The notes below the pieces were generated by a model, which did not search any database, was not told the DNA's origin, and saw only the letters and a program-made list of their open reading frames with translations. Shown piece by piece: positions 18,019-30,206 of a DNA stretch of 64,000 bases. The first letter of the stretch is position 1. Each line of letters begins with the position of its first letter. This DNA comes from Lichina pygmaea. Its lineage: Eukaryota > Ascomycota > Lichinomycetes > Lichinales > Lichinaceae. Position numbers and translations under genes: made by a program. The stretch covers positions 1,612,001 through 1,676,000 of the forward strand of contig OY730173.1 in NCBI GenBank assembly GCA_963422465.1. The letters run 5' to 3'.

Positions 18019-20222
18019 GTATGTTTGGAGTCGATGCGGCTCAACAAAAGGGGGGAAGGTCGTACCGTCGTACGAGGGGTAGGATGCAGTAACCACAGCA
18101 GCACAGCAGCACTGCCCCAGGGGATAGCTGAAACAGCGGGATGGCACGATCGGGCCTCCCGCGTTGTTCGTATGCTGGCTCGACGTTCAAGGGAGATGGT
18201 TCAAGGTTGAGGCTCAAGCGATGCAAGATCGCCAAACAAGCGCACCTACCGGGATTCGGTGCCGGTCTCAGCCTGGTACGAATGTACGTTCCGGACGTGT
18301 TACGGCGCAGCCACGGCCGGATCGGTCTCGGCCCAAACAGGAAGTGTACTGGTGATGGTCCAGAACGAGTAGTAAGACCTCACGGCGGCTAGTGCGTTAC
18401 CGGTACGCTCACAGACTTGAGGCCTTGACAGATACATCTCTTTTGTTAGTCCAAGGCCAAAATACCACGGCTGCTGATCGGACAGACTAACACGACTGAA
18501 CTAGGAGAGGCAAGGAGATCGCAGCTGTACAGAAGTACTCGTACGTATGTATCCACCGTATCGTACAAGTCGTCGTGGTGACACCTGTAACATCCATGTG
18601 ATTGTTAGTTCGGGCTCGCTTACGAGTAGGGCAGTGAATCAATCTCAGGCAGACAGATTGAGGCTCTGCGGCAGAAAACACGGTGTGCTAGGGCAGCGGG
18701 GAAAGGGACGGACGGGTACGTACGTACTGAAGTTGCTCACCAGGATCTGACCGGTTGCGGATATCTGCCAAGGCGCTGTCTTCCCGCTCTACTAAGTGTG
18801 ATGGGAAGTCTTGGCGATCGATGATGAGTAGGCGGGCAGCCGGGAGAGTGTTCAGACGACAGGGGTTGACGATGCTGTTTCTTGATCCTGACTACTGGTA
18901 GAGCACTGAAAAGTGGTGGGATTGGGGCTGAAGATAGATGGTCATGTGATTCTACGCCTGAGGCTCAAACACGTCATACTTGGAAAGTACGTACGGAAGT
19001 ACTTTACCGCATACCTGTACTGTAAGGGGTTCGTATGTACGTTACGTACTCGTACTTCCGTACTGTACACTACTTAGTGCCAGCACACAAGTCTTCAAGC
19101 AGCCTCTGCGGCGGGAAACCGTGTGTCAGGCTGCCGTTACATTACGTACACTACTGCGGGGAAGTACCCGTACTTCCGTACCGTAATCGATCACGTGACG
19201 CTCAGTATCACCCAACGCTCAATTGGAGACTACCTCGAGAAAAACTTGAATATCTCAACTACTTTTTGTCAGAATAGTCTCAAACTTGGATATGTGGTAG
19301 ATGAGAACACATAAAAGAGATAGGGAGCAATAGAAGTCTAGTATACAAAGGATGATGACTTGCTCAAGACTCGGCCTTGTGAAGTCAGTTTTAGAGCTTC
19401 TGTCTCTGAACTCTACTTATTTCCGGCATCTTTAATAAAAGGGGTCTTATTGCTTGGTGGGGAAAAGCTCTTAGTGGTATCTGAGCTTTCCTGGACCTTC
19501 TGCCTTTCTCCTACCTGATCCTTGGACTACTTGGCTATGTACAACCAGAGTCGCAAACTCTCAACTTTAACTTAGGTGATCTGAGATGTTATAGACTATT
19601 CCTGACAGCTTAGAGCACTGATCTGACCTACTAGGTCTGGTTTTTAAGTGTTTGTAAGAACCTTGATGATTGTTAAGTTGACTTCTTCTTAGGAGGCGCT
19701 TTTCCTCTGATAGTGATAAGAAAGTGCATAACAACTGATATGGTGCTCTGCAGTAGTCGTAGTATAGCTGATATGATCCGCCATGTCATGTTTAGCAAGA
19801 GCATCACTTGTTTGGCTGTTCTATGGCTTCTTGACGACAACAAAAAAAGGGGGTCAGAATACTGAGCGTTGGGTGACACTGAGCGTCACGTGATCGATTA
19901 CGGTACTGGTAGCTGACAGCTGGCAAGTATCTCGTACCTCGTGATACAGCACGGAGAATTCCGTCTGTTGTGTGCCCGAGGTTGCCGCAGAGCCTCATCC
20001 CGCGGGAGAGCGCAGCCGGCCTCCGATCCGCCCCGTAGCTGGCTTGAGCCGCATTTTGAGCCTCCTTTCGTCCACTTTTGAGGTTGGTCGTACAAAACCC
20101 CCCACGGTAACATTAGTCGTGGAGTCGAGAACCGTTGAAGGTACGTACTGTGTACAGTAAGACGCCATCCTCGGTGAGCCCTTCCTACTGTACATACGTA
20201 CGTCGTATCTGGCCATGCCAGC
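18019..20222. other. Intergenic with GTAC blocks and a mariner-type element
   Basis: The expected missing first exon of the C2H2 gene could lie in the left part. GTAC-rich words occur at 18530-18560 and 18985-19185, with three exact copies of the 12-base motif at 18991, 19052 and 19170. The element is listed separately. Confidence 0.5.
19181..19903. mobile_element. Non-autonomous Tc1/mariner-type element with about 41 bp TIRs
   Basis: The left end at 19181 starts CCGTAATCGATCACGTGACG. The right end at 19903 is its reverse complement, and the arms match to 19221 and 19863 with one difference. Both ends are flanked by TA, the target duplicated by this superfamily. The 640-base interior is AT-rich with no transposase frame, so it is a deletion derivative or MITE. 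A TCACGTGA core near the end is, from memory, common in fungal Fot1/pogo TIRs. Confidence 0.72.
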
Positions 20223-21144
20223 ATGAGTGGCGCAGGAGACGATCGGTAAGTGTTTCTGCTCCTCCTCGACAAGAACCTCGTTCGGGTGGACACTGGTCCC
20301 GACCTCTGCCGGTCCGATGGGGCCAGTCCTGCATCACTCGCTGCATCGATTGGACACACGACTAACCTTGCCCGTTGCGTAGCTGGCGCATGCAGCGTGG
20401 ACCCCAGCCGGCTTCCGGCGGCCGGCCCCAGCGCGGTGTGGGTCACAATCCGCCGTCCTCCGGTCCGGCCAACTGGACGAGCGTCGAGAAAGGCGGTCGT
20501 AGTACGCCGGCTTCAGGCCCCACCGAAGGTCGAATGATGCCGGCGCCACGATTCGACGCGCAGGAAGCCAAGGAGCTTCTTCAAAAAGGTAAGCCAGCCA
20601 TGCCTCGAGCGGCTCAAGACGCGTGGGTGGAACCGCCAGCCTTGCCCACATGCGATGTCTGGCCGTCTCGAAGGCCGCCGTGTGGCGTCCGAGACACATC
20701 TCGATATCGAAGCTCTATGGCCTAGCCGGATCTGCACGTCTCGGGTCTATCATCCGCTCTATAATCAAGCTGACGGAACAGTCAAGCCTTCCAGGATGCT
20801 ACTCGTCACGGTATGTGCTTGTCCCTTGGTCGCGTCACGTTGCGGTATGCAAGGCCTGACAGAGCGTTCGGTCTAGGGGATCCTGATAGAGCGACTCTCT
20901 ACAAGCCTGTGAATGGCGCAGCGACGACGAACAAGCCAGCCAGTCCTTGGGCGTCCAAAGGTGCGTACCTCGTCTTGCCCCATGGCCGCCTTTCCCACCC
21001 GGCAAGGAACTCTGAGGCTGAGTCGAGCGTTGTTTCAAACAAACCCCAGCGAATCATATGGCCAACAGTCTGGACTTTTTCGTTCAGCTCCGAAAGGGCG
21101 TCGCGGCGCTGCAACATCCACAACCTGGCGCGGAACACCCATGA
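20223..21144 (+). CDS. Small conserved fungal protein of unknown function
   Basis: Four exons, 20223-20245, 20383-20588, 20877-20960 and 21050-21144, give 135 residues with consistent phases. Donors are GTAAGT, GTAAGC and GTGCGT; the first intron has GACTAACC before its TAG. The product starts MSGAGDDRWRMQRGPQP, is Gly/Pro/Ser rich, has FDAQEAKELLQKG in the middle and YKPVNG with KPASPWASK further on, and ends with MANSLDFFVQLRKGVAALQ. This end resembles an NGxDFFxxLRK tail I recall from short uncharacterised filamentous-fungal proteins; that recollection is unchecked. No signal peptide or membrane segment is seen. The internal exons are open only under splicing, which supports the model. Confidence 0.74.
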
Positions 21145-23092
21145 GATGGGCATATCTCGTAATTGGCTTTTTCTCTGTCGCGGATGGGCTGGATATGACG
21201 GGCATCCGGTGTAGTGGTCGCTTCTCCAATCCCACTGAAAGCGTCAGCAGAGTGCATTGTCTCAAGTGATGCTCTTTGAAAAGAAACCAAAACTCCCTTC
21301 CTTCATTGGAGATGAACGTCTTGGGTATGGGTATCGTAGTTCCCTCTCCATATGCCCCGCTATTCCCAGCCATGGTTGGGTCATCGATTGGAGGGGGTAC
21401 TATACTGCAGTTGACTGCCGAGGACCTGTACTCCGTAGATGCCATCGTATTTCACATGGTACAGTCCTCCGGTCACTACGACGACCATCATCATCATCAT
21501 CATCGTCAACCGCAATTCCCATCTCAATTCCAATCTCAATCTCAACCTCAGCCCTTTCAACGTCACTCGCAAGTGACCCTGAAACAAAAAACACAACAAC
21601 CCCCAACAATACACAAGTGAAGTCCTACTAGTAAGAGTGGTTTGCTATGAAAGACACTGCCCTTCGAGAGATATGCAAGCTTGCCACGATACAGGCACGT
21701 CTTCGTACGTACCGTACGCATGTACCTACAGTGCAGTAGGGGACTCTGTCACGGTCTGTGTACGGAGTACGGTACCATGATTACAATGGGCTCTGGGGGG
21801 TGGCGCGCTTGCTGTAATGTACTGTCCACTGCAAGGGACTCTTTGCGGACAGAACTGTGTGTGTGTACTACAGTACGTAGATGGAGCTCTGCATACTCGT
21901 ACACCAAGGGATTCCAAGTGATTGGAGTACGAGGTGTCTAGCGGATATAACGTTGGATTGATACAAGCAAAAGTCGATTGTAGAGCCGCACTATCAAAAC
22001 TCTTGAGACAGACGTTTGCTCTTGTACGAATAACACGTACCTTACGTAGAGCTTAGTATTCTGTATGCCCTCTGTTGGCATCAATGACTGCCTGGCATCG
22101 TGCCTGCATGGAGTCTATGTTGCTGGTGCATCAGGAAACTCGGGGACCTGGTCCATGATGTCGTGATTTTCATCCTGATCTCACCAAAGTTTTTGTACGG
22201 GTCTTTTGATACTGTTGCGGGTACTCCAGCTTACCGTACTAAGCGTACTGATCTAACGTTATATCCGCTTACGGTAAGGGGTTCTGTGTACGAGTACAAG
22301 GGGGCTCTGCGGATGCGGGGCTCTGCGTACGGTACGTATTGCGAGTTAGATTACGAAGTAGTTTGCTTCTGTGGAGATAGGGACTCTAGGTACAACTCCG
22401 TACCGGTACCGTGCGGTACGGAGTAGCGTACGTGGCCCTGATTCTGCATTGACAAGACTCTGCGCAAACTGCGTACGAGGTTACATACGTACGTAGACAG
22501 CACTCTTTCGAACAGACAGTGTTCCAGGTTACGGTACCGGTACTACGTACACAGAGGGGGTTTCCGTCGCAGACAGAACTCTTATATCTGACAGAAAGGA
22601 CTCTGATCGCCGACGAGGTTTTTGGCGTACGTAGACGAATATTCTGTGTATGAGTAATCGGACGAGTAGATGGAACTCCCACGTTTAGATGGTGTCTTGT
22701 GTAGATGGGTGGGACTGCGTAGAGTATGAAGAATAGCAAAAAAGAAAAGGCTTCTGCATACATACAGAGCTTTACGTATGATGTAGCTAAGACTCTGTAT
22801 GGTCAAGACTCCGCATGCATTTGCCTCTACCAACTCACCCCACCACTCTCACATATCAAAAACATTATTGAAACATTCCCCCCCCCCAAAGCCCCCATCT
22901 CCCATCATTCTTCCAGCAAAAGATGGAGCAGCTAAGACAGACCCACAACCAGACACGAAAACCAACAAGCAAGTTTTCTACCTAGAAGAAGAATCTGTTA
23001 TCCGTCATCCGTCATACTTGTAAGGAAAGCAAAAGCTGGAAAGGAGAGATGGATTTCGAACGACACAGAGGGCAGGCAAGGACTGTACACAG

Positions 23093-23200
23093 AATGCTGT
23101 GAGAAGGCAAAATGCTGTGAGAATATAAAATGCTGTAGGAACATGAAGTGCCGTAAGAACGTAAAATGCTGCGAGAAGGCAAAATGCTGTGAGCACACGA
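23093..23200. repeat. 18-base tandem repeat, six units
   Basis: Six consecutive units of the form AATGCTGtgAGAAggcAA with 1-6 differences each. On the minus strand they read as six-residue units with a Q-H-F core, but with no gene signals. Confidence 0.85.
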
Positions 23201-23294
23201 CTGCAGGAACCAACTGGAACTTGATCGTCTCTGCTGCTTTCGGGGTGGTGCTTTGAGGTGGCGGTGCTGCTGCCAATGCGGAACGCTGCAGGTG

Positions 23295-23665
23295 CTGTTT
23301 TTATTTTATTTTATTTATTTGATTCTTACACTGATAGTAGCTTTTCAGCCATGCAGATCTTCTAGCTAAGAGTGATTTTCTTCAGAAAACCTTTAGAGGA
23401 ATAAAAACTGAAGACTGGGGGTGACTAGAGGATGTAGCAAAAGGAAATCTTGTAGTGACTGGTAGAAAGAAAACTTCTAGATATTAGAGTGTGAATGGTG
23501 GAGTTTGAAAGCCAGATTAAACTGGTTCAGTCTTTTCAAAGACATGAACCAGTATAGAAACTTCTGTAGAAGCTCTGGGTTTGAAATAATAGAAGTGAAA
23601 TCTTGAGAATTGAAAGGAGCTTGCTGTCTTTGACTTGAATAAAGAGAGCATGAAGAGGTGATATG
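23295..23665 (-). repeat. Dispersed repeat, copy A, with a short open frame
   Basis: Aligns end to end with copy B (33075-33425) and weakly with copy C (40640-40985). On the minus strand both A and B keep the frame ISNPELLQKFLYWFMSLKRL, followed by NQF(N/D)LAFK and a stop right after SHSNI. A TTTTA-rich tail borders the + strand left end. Type is unknown; it could be part of a transposon gene. Confidence 0.7.
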
Positions 23666-23915
23666 TTTCACCGTCTCTTCTGCTGCAGGTGCTGTAGGCA
23701 CTGTGGGAGATGAATCGTGATGGCGAGTCAAGTCGAGTCGAGTCGAGTCCATTATTAAAATATATATATGAGGTATGGAGTATGACTGCATGAGGATGAT
23801 GAGAAGCGATGGCCGAGTGTACCGTATCGCGCCGCGGCGGCGGCAGTGGCAGTGGCAGTGGCAATAGACCTCCATAACGATGGGAACGAAACCAGCTTCT
23901 CCCCCTCCTCCTCCC

Positions 23916-24556
23916 TCAAGGAACAGGTCGAAATCCGTGGAAACGTGGCACCGGCGCAGGACGTGAAGGCGCCCGCCTGCCGGGGCTGCCGACGAACGAC
24001 CTTTGCATGCTATCGCCAACCTTCATGAGGAAGAACTTGGCTTTTGTCGCCGTGTCTCCGAAGAGCTGGAGGACGTCGTTCTTGAGCGTGAAAGCGTTCG
24101 TGCTCGTGTCCATCAGGTCGTCTACCAGGCCTGGCTCGAGCGGGTATGTTTTCCCTGTCGGGTTCGTGGGTGCGTCTTCTCCCGGCGGAGACCTCTCCAG
24201 GAGGTCTCTGAGCATCCGCTTGAGCTCTTTGGTCTCCGCCTCCACGACAGCTTCTTCGTCATCGTGTGGCCGGCCTTCCTCGATCTTTCTGACCTAGGGC
24301 CGGTGTCAGAGCTTTCGTCCGACGTGCCCGACCGGCCATGCTTGGTCGGACACAAACAACGAGCGGCCCTGATACTCACGATGAATTTGCGGAACGTTTG
24401 GTAGGTTCCCTGAATGTGCTTCTGCCAATGTGCATTCCACGGCGTCAATCCGTCCGCAGGGAGTTCGGGAGGTCCAACGATCGGGTCCTGTGGAGACGAA
24501 ACGGCGAGAACCGTCGAGACCAAGGGGACGAGGGCTGGTACCCATCCCCAACGCAT
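23916..24556 (-). CDS. Putative small secreted protein, unknown function
   Basis: Two exons, 24556-24380 and 24293-23916, give 184 residues. The first ATG gives MRWGWVPALVPLVSTVLAVS, a plausible signal peptide with cleavage near residue 19-20. The mature part has WNAHWQKHIQGTYQTFRKFI, an acidic-basic helix (EEAVVEAETKELKRMLRDLL), a Thr/Leu-rich segment with LKNDVLQLFGD and an Arg/Pro-rich tail. There are no cysteines in the mature part, which is unusual for small effectors. The donor is ATC|GTGAGT and the acceptor CCCTAG|GTC, phase 0. I recognise no family. Gene reality rests on the signal peptide, splice sites and codon use. Confidence 0.62.
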
Positions 24557-25637
24557 GTTTAGAGAAGCGGCTTTCACAGCCTTGGCCTGGATGTGCTTGG
24601 ATCCCTTGAGATGTCGGCTCGACGGAGGAGCAGCCTACCCAGGAATCCCAATCCGGTTGATACGACCTTTGCCGACGAGCGATGGACGGCTAGAGGACTG
24701 CCCAGAGGTGCAGCAGTAGGTCATTTGAGTGCCCACCCGCAAGGGACTCTATCTGCGACCTTGCATCTCGGGGTGCTGAGGGGCCATCGAAATACGCACA
24801 GTGCATTTGGAAGCGTCGACTGCGGATCGAGCGTGCCGTATTTGCGAAGCATCCGCGGCACGCTAACCTCACCCCTCGCCAACAAGTCGCCGTATCCCCG
24901 AGCGGCTTCTACAGTATAGATGGACCGCATCAGCGTTTGGACAGGTCTAGACGCCAGACAACCTTTTCCCTGCTTGACCTACAGTAGGGCTGACCCAAGA
25001 CCTCCACCCTCGATCTCGTACATCGTCGGACGTCATCTCGGCGCTTTTCTGTGTGGGTGTTGCGCATCGCCATCCCTCCTTTCCGTCCTAACGGCCCCGA
25101 TTCTCCATCGTCGGCGGCTTTCTGTCGACCAAGACGCTGTTGTAATTTGGCTTATCCGCAAGACCGTGTGATGGCTGCGACGAAGTTCGCGGACCCCATG
25201 TCGACATGCTATACCTTCCGCCGGAGTGTCCTTCTTGTCGTCGATGAACTTTGCCAGCTGGTTGGTCGGCTTCTGGATTTTTGTGTCCTACAGGACTCGT
25301 ATGAGAACGGCACCCGGACAGCGTTTTGGGACGGTCGGTCCCAATACGAGAAGACCAGCTCCGAGTCGGTCAAGTGTTCGAGCTTGCGAATAGTTGTGTA
25401 CGGAGGTACGCCAAACGCGAGCTACGAAGCAAGTAAGCTTCAGGTACCAAGACAGTAGCCACGCAGGCCACGGTAGCTCCTCCCGCTCCTCCAGTGAGAC
25501 GCCGCTGTACAAATACTTTTCGAGTCACGCCCCGCGAGAGAAATACCAAAAGGGCTGTGTAACACAAACAAGAACAGAAGTACGTATGTGCCGTTGAAAA
25601 AGCGCCCATGTGATGATGTGCCACCTTCAAACTCGTA
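24557..25637. other. Intergenic between the secreted-protein gene and HEM2
   Basis: The promoter of the secreted-protein gene and the 3' flank of HEM2. A minus-strand stretch at 25187-25272 has strongly G/C-ending codons and may be an exon fragment (see findings). A competing plus frame, ATG at 25171 to 25458, has weaker codon bias. Confidence 0.45.
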
Positions 25638-26778
<1,141 letters not shown>

Positions 26779-28767
26779 GGCCTCCAGGAGTGTCTAATTG
26801 AATCCGGGGTTTGCTTGGCCTGTCTTGTTTCACGTTTGACCTGTCGTCCGGTAGATTGCTCCGTACTCGCTTCGAAATACTCTAGATAGTGACGATGGTT
26901 GATGTCAGAGCTATTGCTGGGTGTAATTCACGGAGTACTGTGCTCTATGGTACCGTACTGGTACCGTAACGTAAGCATCGACGTTGGTGTGTCACGTGAC
27001 ACCGCCGGGCTCCGACGTCGTGTTATCGACCGCGTAAAGCTGACGGCATTCCAATATAGCACATCAGCGACGCGACATCATTCTCACCACCGCTGCGAGG
27101 ATGGCAAGCACCTGGGCGGTTCCCGGTACCACGGTTGGAGGCACCATCCACGCTATCACCAACACCAACACCAGCACCCTATAGCCCTCGCAGAACAACA
27201 ATAGTGGCAGTCAGAGTGGCACCCGCCCAGCTCCAGCACCCGCCTCACGGGCCCTGGGTGAGAAGCGCTCACGCAGCAGTGATGGCGATGATGGCGAGAA
27301 CAATGTCTCCAGCAGCAACAACACCACCACCACCACCACCACTCTCCCGAAGAGCCGGAAGCGACGGGGCCGAGTGAGGGCTCAATTGCCTGACCAACGT
27401 ACAACGCAGCTTGGCGACACCGGCAACCCCACCAACTCTACGTACGTATCTCTCCCCGAATAAGGGATCTCGAGGTTCTGCTGCTACGGACCTCCTTCTT
27501 TGTCCTACTGTTACCCCAGCAGTTTACCGCCCTATAGGGCGTGTGGGACAATGAGGATTTTCGCCCCTAGGGCTCTTTCGCTTCCACAAGTTTCAGAGCC
27601 CAGAGGTTTTCCTTGTTATAGAGCTACACAGTGTTCCCGGCATGGTCTAGCCACTAGCTAGTTCTGAAGCGGAGAAGGAATTCAATACAATACATCAATC
27701 TCACGTGATGTCGTACAGGGCGATGTAGAGCTATATGGAGCGCTGAATAATTAGCCCATTTCAGCGCGACGGATTCCCACCAGACTTCCGCCATCGGTGT
27801 CCGGTGGCGGTGCCTATGTGTTGAGCGGCCAGGCGACTGGTCAGCGTGCGGCATCGGCGTCGTACGGAAGAGGCTCCGAGCGCGTTAAGACTCTTGATTC
27901 TGTGTCGCTATCTAGATGTCTAATACGTACGTACAGTATGTACGTAACGTACCGTACGGTATACCGTACAGGGAAATTCTCTTCTTCTCTCACGTGACCT
28001 CGGCTCTAGCAGCGAGCGAGGACACCCCCGGTCAACACTATGGCTCTGTTCACATCCCGGTCATTTCAGATAGTGGCATGTAGCTGGCTAAAGTCCATGA
28101 CAATCCCGCTGTTTTCTTGATTCGGCTTCCGATACTGCAGCCGTCGCATCGAGCCTCTGGACCAAAGACGTGGTAAGGCCTCGCACAGGGGACACCCGTG
28201 ATTGTCCTCGGCGAGTCAGCAACCTACCTCTGTAGTCCGTTCTCAGAGTCAGTGCTGGTCAGCGAACGCTCAAGCAAGGTAATCAGAGCGACCAGGCTGG
28301 CTTGGGTGATCCGGGGACAGACCAGCACCAGGTATTGCATCACAGCAGGCGTATCCGTAGCAGTCTCATGCTCGGACACCGCTTCGGTCGTAAAACCATC
28401 AAGAAATTTCAAGTTGAGATACCATTACGATCGACATTGGCGCATGCTGCAACGCTCCTCCTAGAGACCACAGAAGAGAAGATGGAAGTTGAATGAAAGG
28501 GACGGAAAGAAGCAGAAGGAAGGAGTGAAGAGCGCTAGATGAAAGGCAATATAGGGAGAGTGGTGCTGAAAGAAATTCGTCTCCTCCCAACCAAAGATTG
28601 AGAAGGAATGGCGTGAAAAGGGAACCATCACGGAGAGAGAATTATCGACAGGTCGAGGCATGGTGCGGTCGGACACCGGGTCCCGAAGATCTCGCAAGAG
28701 TGCTCCACCAACCGGCCGTCTTGGCCGTCGAGATTCCTGCCGGCCCTACCGGAACACTTCTTCCCCG
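26779..28767. other. Intergenic with one copy of a short dispersed repeat
   Basis: Contains a possible Asn/Thr-rich frame (27184-27462, see findings), a GTAC-rich block at about 27920-27970 and repeat copy 1 at 27831-28022. The right part is the 3' flank of the Myb gene. No other gene is seen. Confidence 0.5.
27831..28022. repeat. Dispersed repeat, copy 1 (interrupted)
   Basis: Two blocks, 27831-27903 and 27987-28022, match the uninterrupted copy at 50120-50242. Shared words include CAGGCGACTGGTCAGCGTGC and CTCTAGCAGCGAGCGAGGAC. The roughly 80 bases between are GTAC-rich and absent from copy 2. Confidence 0.8.
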
Positions 28768-29428
28768 TCATGATCTCCCAAGTCCATTCGTGTCAGCGAC
28801 GCTGCCAGCCCGACATTGCATGCTCGGTGTGTAGATGCCGTCGTGGTATAGAGAGTATTCGGTCATGCCCGATATCATGCCGCTGTCGTTGAACCCGGTC
28901 GGATGCGATATGGACTGTGTGGACTGTGAGGGCACGGCGTGAGGTGGAGGAACGACGCTCGGAGGTGGGTGGCCGAGGTGCTGGGCCCGAGAGCTCCTGC
29001 GCGGGGAGTGTCTGGGCTGTTGCCGGTCCGACTTCCGCGCCGTGGCCTGCATGTTCTTGAGGCCCTCTTCGAAGCACTGTCTCACGGACGGAGGTCAGCG
29101 GCCCGGGATGGTCAGGTGTCCGGGCCGGAGAAAGACCGACCTTCTGCTCCACCGTCTTCCAGTCCTCCCTGACGCGCTGGGCCAGCGTGCTCCACATGGC
29201 CTGCCGCAGCTCCATGTAGCCCCGCGCGAGATCTTCCGTCTTCTTCGGATTCCAATCGTCCAGATTCTTCTTCTCCATCAAGCGCTCGTGCCGCTTGCGG
29301 CATGCGTTGCCGGTCTTTCCGTCGAAGAGTTCCGCGATGGCCTTCCAGCCGAGGCTCCGGGCCCGGTTGAGCTTCAAGAGGTCATCCTGCTCCGCGGACC
29401 ACGCGGTCGAAGCTCGCGGGCTCGGCAT
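28768..29428 (-). CDS. Myb/SANT-like DNA-binding protein
   Basis: Exons 29428-29141 and 29076-28768 give 198 residues. One Myb-type repeat occupies residues ~9-52: AWSAEQDDLLKLNRARSLGW, then KAIAELFDGKTGNACRKRHE, with the spaced aromatics and basic third helix of the fold. A helical segment follows (MELRQAMWSTLAQRVREDW, then EQKCFEEGLKNMQATARK), then a Pro/Ser-rich tail with SGMTEYSLYHDGIY. It likely binds DNA as a short transcription regulator; the target is unknown. The donor is CAGAAG|GTCGGT and the acceptor GAGACAG|TGC. A 27-base G run lies in its promoter (29593-29619). Confidence 0.84.
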
Positions 29429-30174
29429 GCTGGGTCTCGATCGAGGACGAGGCGTCGGAGGTCGAAGGAGCGTTCGCGTCCCGAAGAGAGAATGCGGGAT
29501 GGATTGGCCAGGCGCGCCGTCGAGAGCCCCTCACCAGGAGGCGGCCAAGGAAGATCTTTAAAGATTAATACGGACGGAAGAACGAGAGTGATGGGGGGGG
29601 GGGGGGGGGGGGGGGGGGGACGACGGCGGAGGAGGGCCCGGGTGCAGCGAACGGCGTGTCGATCGAGTCTGGGAGCTGGAGGCACAGACTGTCGGCCGTC
29701 TCCGATGCCCTTATATACATATGAACGATGCGCGAGGCAGCCGGAACGCCGCCACTGCTAGGGCGAGGTCCCTCCGAGGGAACATCACGCTCGGCCACGC
29801 CGTCATGCTGAGCGTTCAGGCAGACAGGAGCCTGGCGGGGTTTGAGGTCCCGCATCCAGATCCTGAAACGAGAAGCGCTCTGCAGAGCCCCAATACACAA
29901 AACGGTTCACGGGTGAAACCTCGCCGGGCCGACGAAGCGGTTGTAGGAGCCACAGCATCCGGGGGGGGACCCCGCTCGCCTGGCCCATGCTCAGCTTCCT
30001 CGGGGTAGAGATCTCGAGAAGAGGCTGCGGTCGAGAGGAGAGCACCAAGAATATCTTGCGTGCACGTACAAGTATGTATGATACGTACATACGTAATACG
30101 TACCGTACGTACGTGCACATACACGCACTGACGCTTGAGGGATGTCAGCCGCATTCAGCGACGGCGCATTGCTC

Positions 30175-30206
<32 letters not shown>

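Larger units (their letters stand above)
21145..23915. other. Intergenic, repeat-rich
   Basis: Contains ATC and TC(A/T)CAATTCC microsatellites (21484-21570), a degenerate ACTCTG-containing repeat field (21.73-22.83 kb), an 18-base tandem (23093-23200) and dispersed repeat copy A. No gene is supported apart from the repeat-borne frame. Confidence 0.5.
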
